Position numbers and translations under genes: made by a program. Positions 13,992-14,288 of a stretch of DNA of 14,288 nucleotides are shown piece after piece (position 1 is the stretch's first letter; each line of letters starts with the position of its first letter). The notes below the pieces were generated by a model, which was given only the letters and a program-made list of their open reading frames with translations, was not told the origin of the DNA and did not search any database. Source of the DNA: Rifleibacterium sp035352635 (lineage in GTDB: Bacteria > Muiribacteriota > Ozemobacteria > Ozemobacterales > Ozemobacteraceae). The stretch is from NCBI GenBank assembly GCA_035352635.1, contig DAOPYA010000111.1:1-14288 (forward strand). Direction: 5' to 3'.

Positions 13992-14058
13992 TGCTCTCCC
14001 GGTCTATCTGAAAATTAGCGGGTTTAAAACGATTTAATCGTTACAGATTTCAGGGAAT

Positions 14059-14136
14059 GCAGGGGGCAAGCACAAGGGCAAAAGCGATATCGGCGACAGA
14101 ATAAATAAAATCATCGGCGAATTTGCCAAAGCCTGA
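14059..14136 (+). pseudogene. hsdM: HsdM internal fragment
   Basis: The frame reads AGGKHKGKSDIGDRINKIIG and then EFAKA before TGA. GDIGDKINKIIG-like sequence followed by LAEAN is characteristic of the N-terminal helical region of one type I HsdM subfamily, apparently the same subfamily as the hsdM at the left edge. Nothing of the methyltransferase core is left. It precedes a ygjP fragment, so it looks like a collapsed second type I locus. The call is from memory of the family; the fragment is short. Confidence 0.55.
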
Positions 14137-14166
14137 AGTATTTAAACATGAGCGAAGTCGATAAAA

Positions 14167-14188
14167 CTGCCCGACTGGAAAAAGCGCC
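14167..14188 (+). repeat. 22-bp exact direct repeat, right copy
   Basis: Identical to 3159-3180 in the same orientation. The two copies lie about 11 kb apart and could support recombination that deletes or circularises the DNA between them, although 22 bp is short for RecA-dependent exchange. Confidence 0.85.
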
Positions 14189-14205
14189 ACGCTGCCTGGC
14201 GCTAA
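14167..14205 (+). pseudogene. ygjP: 3' end of a second ygjP-like gene
   Basis: The frame reads LPDWKKRHAAWR and then TAA, a plausible YgjP C-terminus (the left copy reads LPDWKKRRDELN at the same place). The first 22 bases are identical to 3159-3180. The rest of the gene is missing; upstream lies only a short unrelated joint containing ATGAGCGAAGTCGATAAA. Confidence 0.65.
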
Positions 14206-14288
14206 TGAAGCCGGCGCACCTCATCCGGAAGCCTTGGAATGGTCAAGTAAAAATGGACAATTTTTCAAGCGGCCATTCTCGCTTTGTT
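14206..14288. other. Right edge, unassigned
   Basis: No gene is supported. A frame from the ATG at 14148 stays open to the window edge, but it runs across the ygjP remnant in another frame and is not credible. The segment AATGGTCAAGTAAAAATGG and what follows is reminiscent of some insertion-sequence ends, but no inverted partner is visible here. Confidence 0.3.

Noticed and set aside
13787..14011. 74-codon plus-strand frame as an intact gene
   Set aside because: Its first ~15 residues are the iadA remnant; the rest is unrelated sequence read through to a chance stop.
14206..14288. Insertion-sequence end at the right edge
   Set aside because: The sequence is suggestive only; no terminal inverted partner or transposase is inside the window.

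Overview
The window is bacterial and reads as an accessory, defence-rich region with heavy gene decay. I cannot name the organism. Most genes have intermediate base composition, but the stretch from about 12,300 to 13,850 is visibly richer in G and C and looks acquired separately. There is no rRNA, tRNA or CRISPR array.

Left block (1-3278): a type I restriction-modification operon in decay, in the order hsdM, hsdS, a DUF4062/AlbA_2-type gene, hsdR and a YgjP-like metalloprotease gene. Three junctions keep ATGA start/stop overlaps and a fourth keeps a TGGTG overlap, so the original operon can still be traced. hsdM (entering from the left edge) and a half-size hsdS look intact. The DUF4062/AlbA_2 gene survives only as a 5' stub and a 3' piece, with a hicB-hicA toxin-antitoxin pair on the opposite strand between them. 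hsdR is reduced to its first dozen codons joined out of frame to its last ~60. The system could perhaps still methylate but should not cut through this hsdR.

Middle block (3279-9821): more defence-type genes. These are an Mrr-like restriction endonuclease with its own N-terminal domain, a small unknown gene, two small membrane-protein genes on the minus strand, a truncated YhcG/DUF1016 gene ending in a 27-bp palindrome, and a tight two-gene operon of DUF262 proteins. Both DUF262 proteins carry DGQQR, but only the second has a DUF1524 HNH nuclease domain.

Right block (9984-12181): an orphan FtsZ/tubulin-family protein on the minus strand. It keeps the GTP-binding loops, but both catalytic aspartates of the T7 loop are replaced and the C-terminal tail is missing. 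It forms an apparent operon with an unrecognised 142-residue protein. A divergent 174-residue unknown gene lies across an intergenic region holding an operator-like inverted repeat. This is the best candidate for something undescribed.

Far right (12312-14288): an exported cyanophycinase-like peptidase followed by a broken isoaspartyl dipeptidase (iadA) remnant, i.e. the two successive steps of cyanophycin breakdown. Then come an 11-bp-arm inverted repeat and fragments of hsdM and of the ygjP 3' end. The ygjP fragment shares a 22-bp exact repeat with the ygjP copy at the left. The ~11 kb between the two sites is therefore bracketed by pieces of related type I loci.
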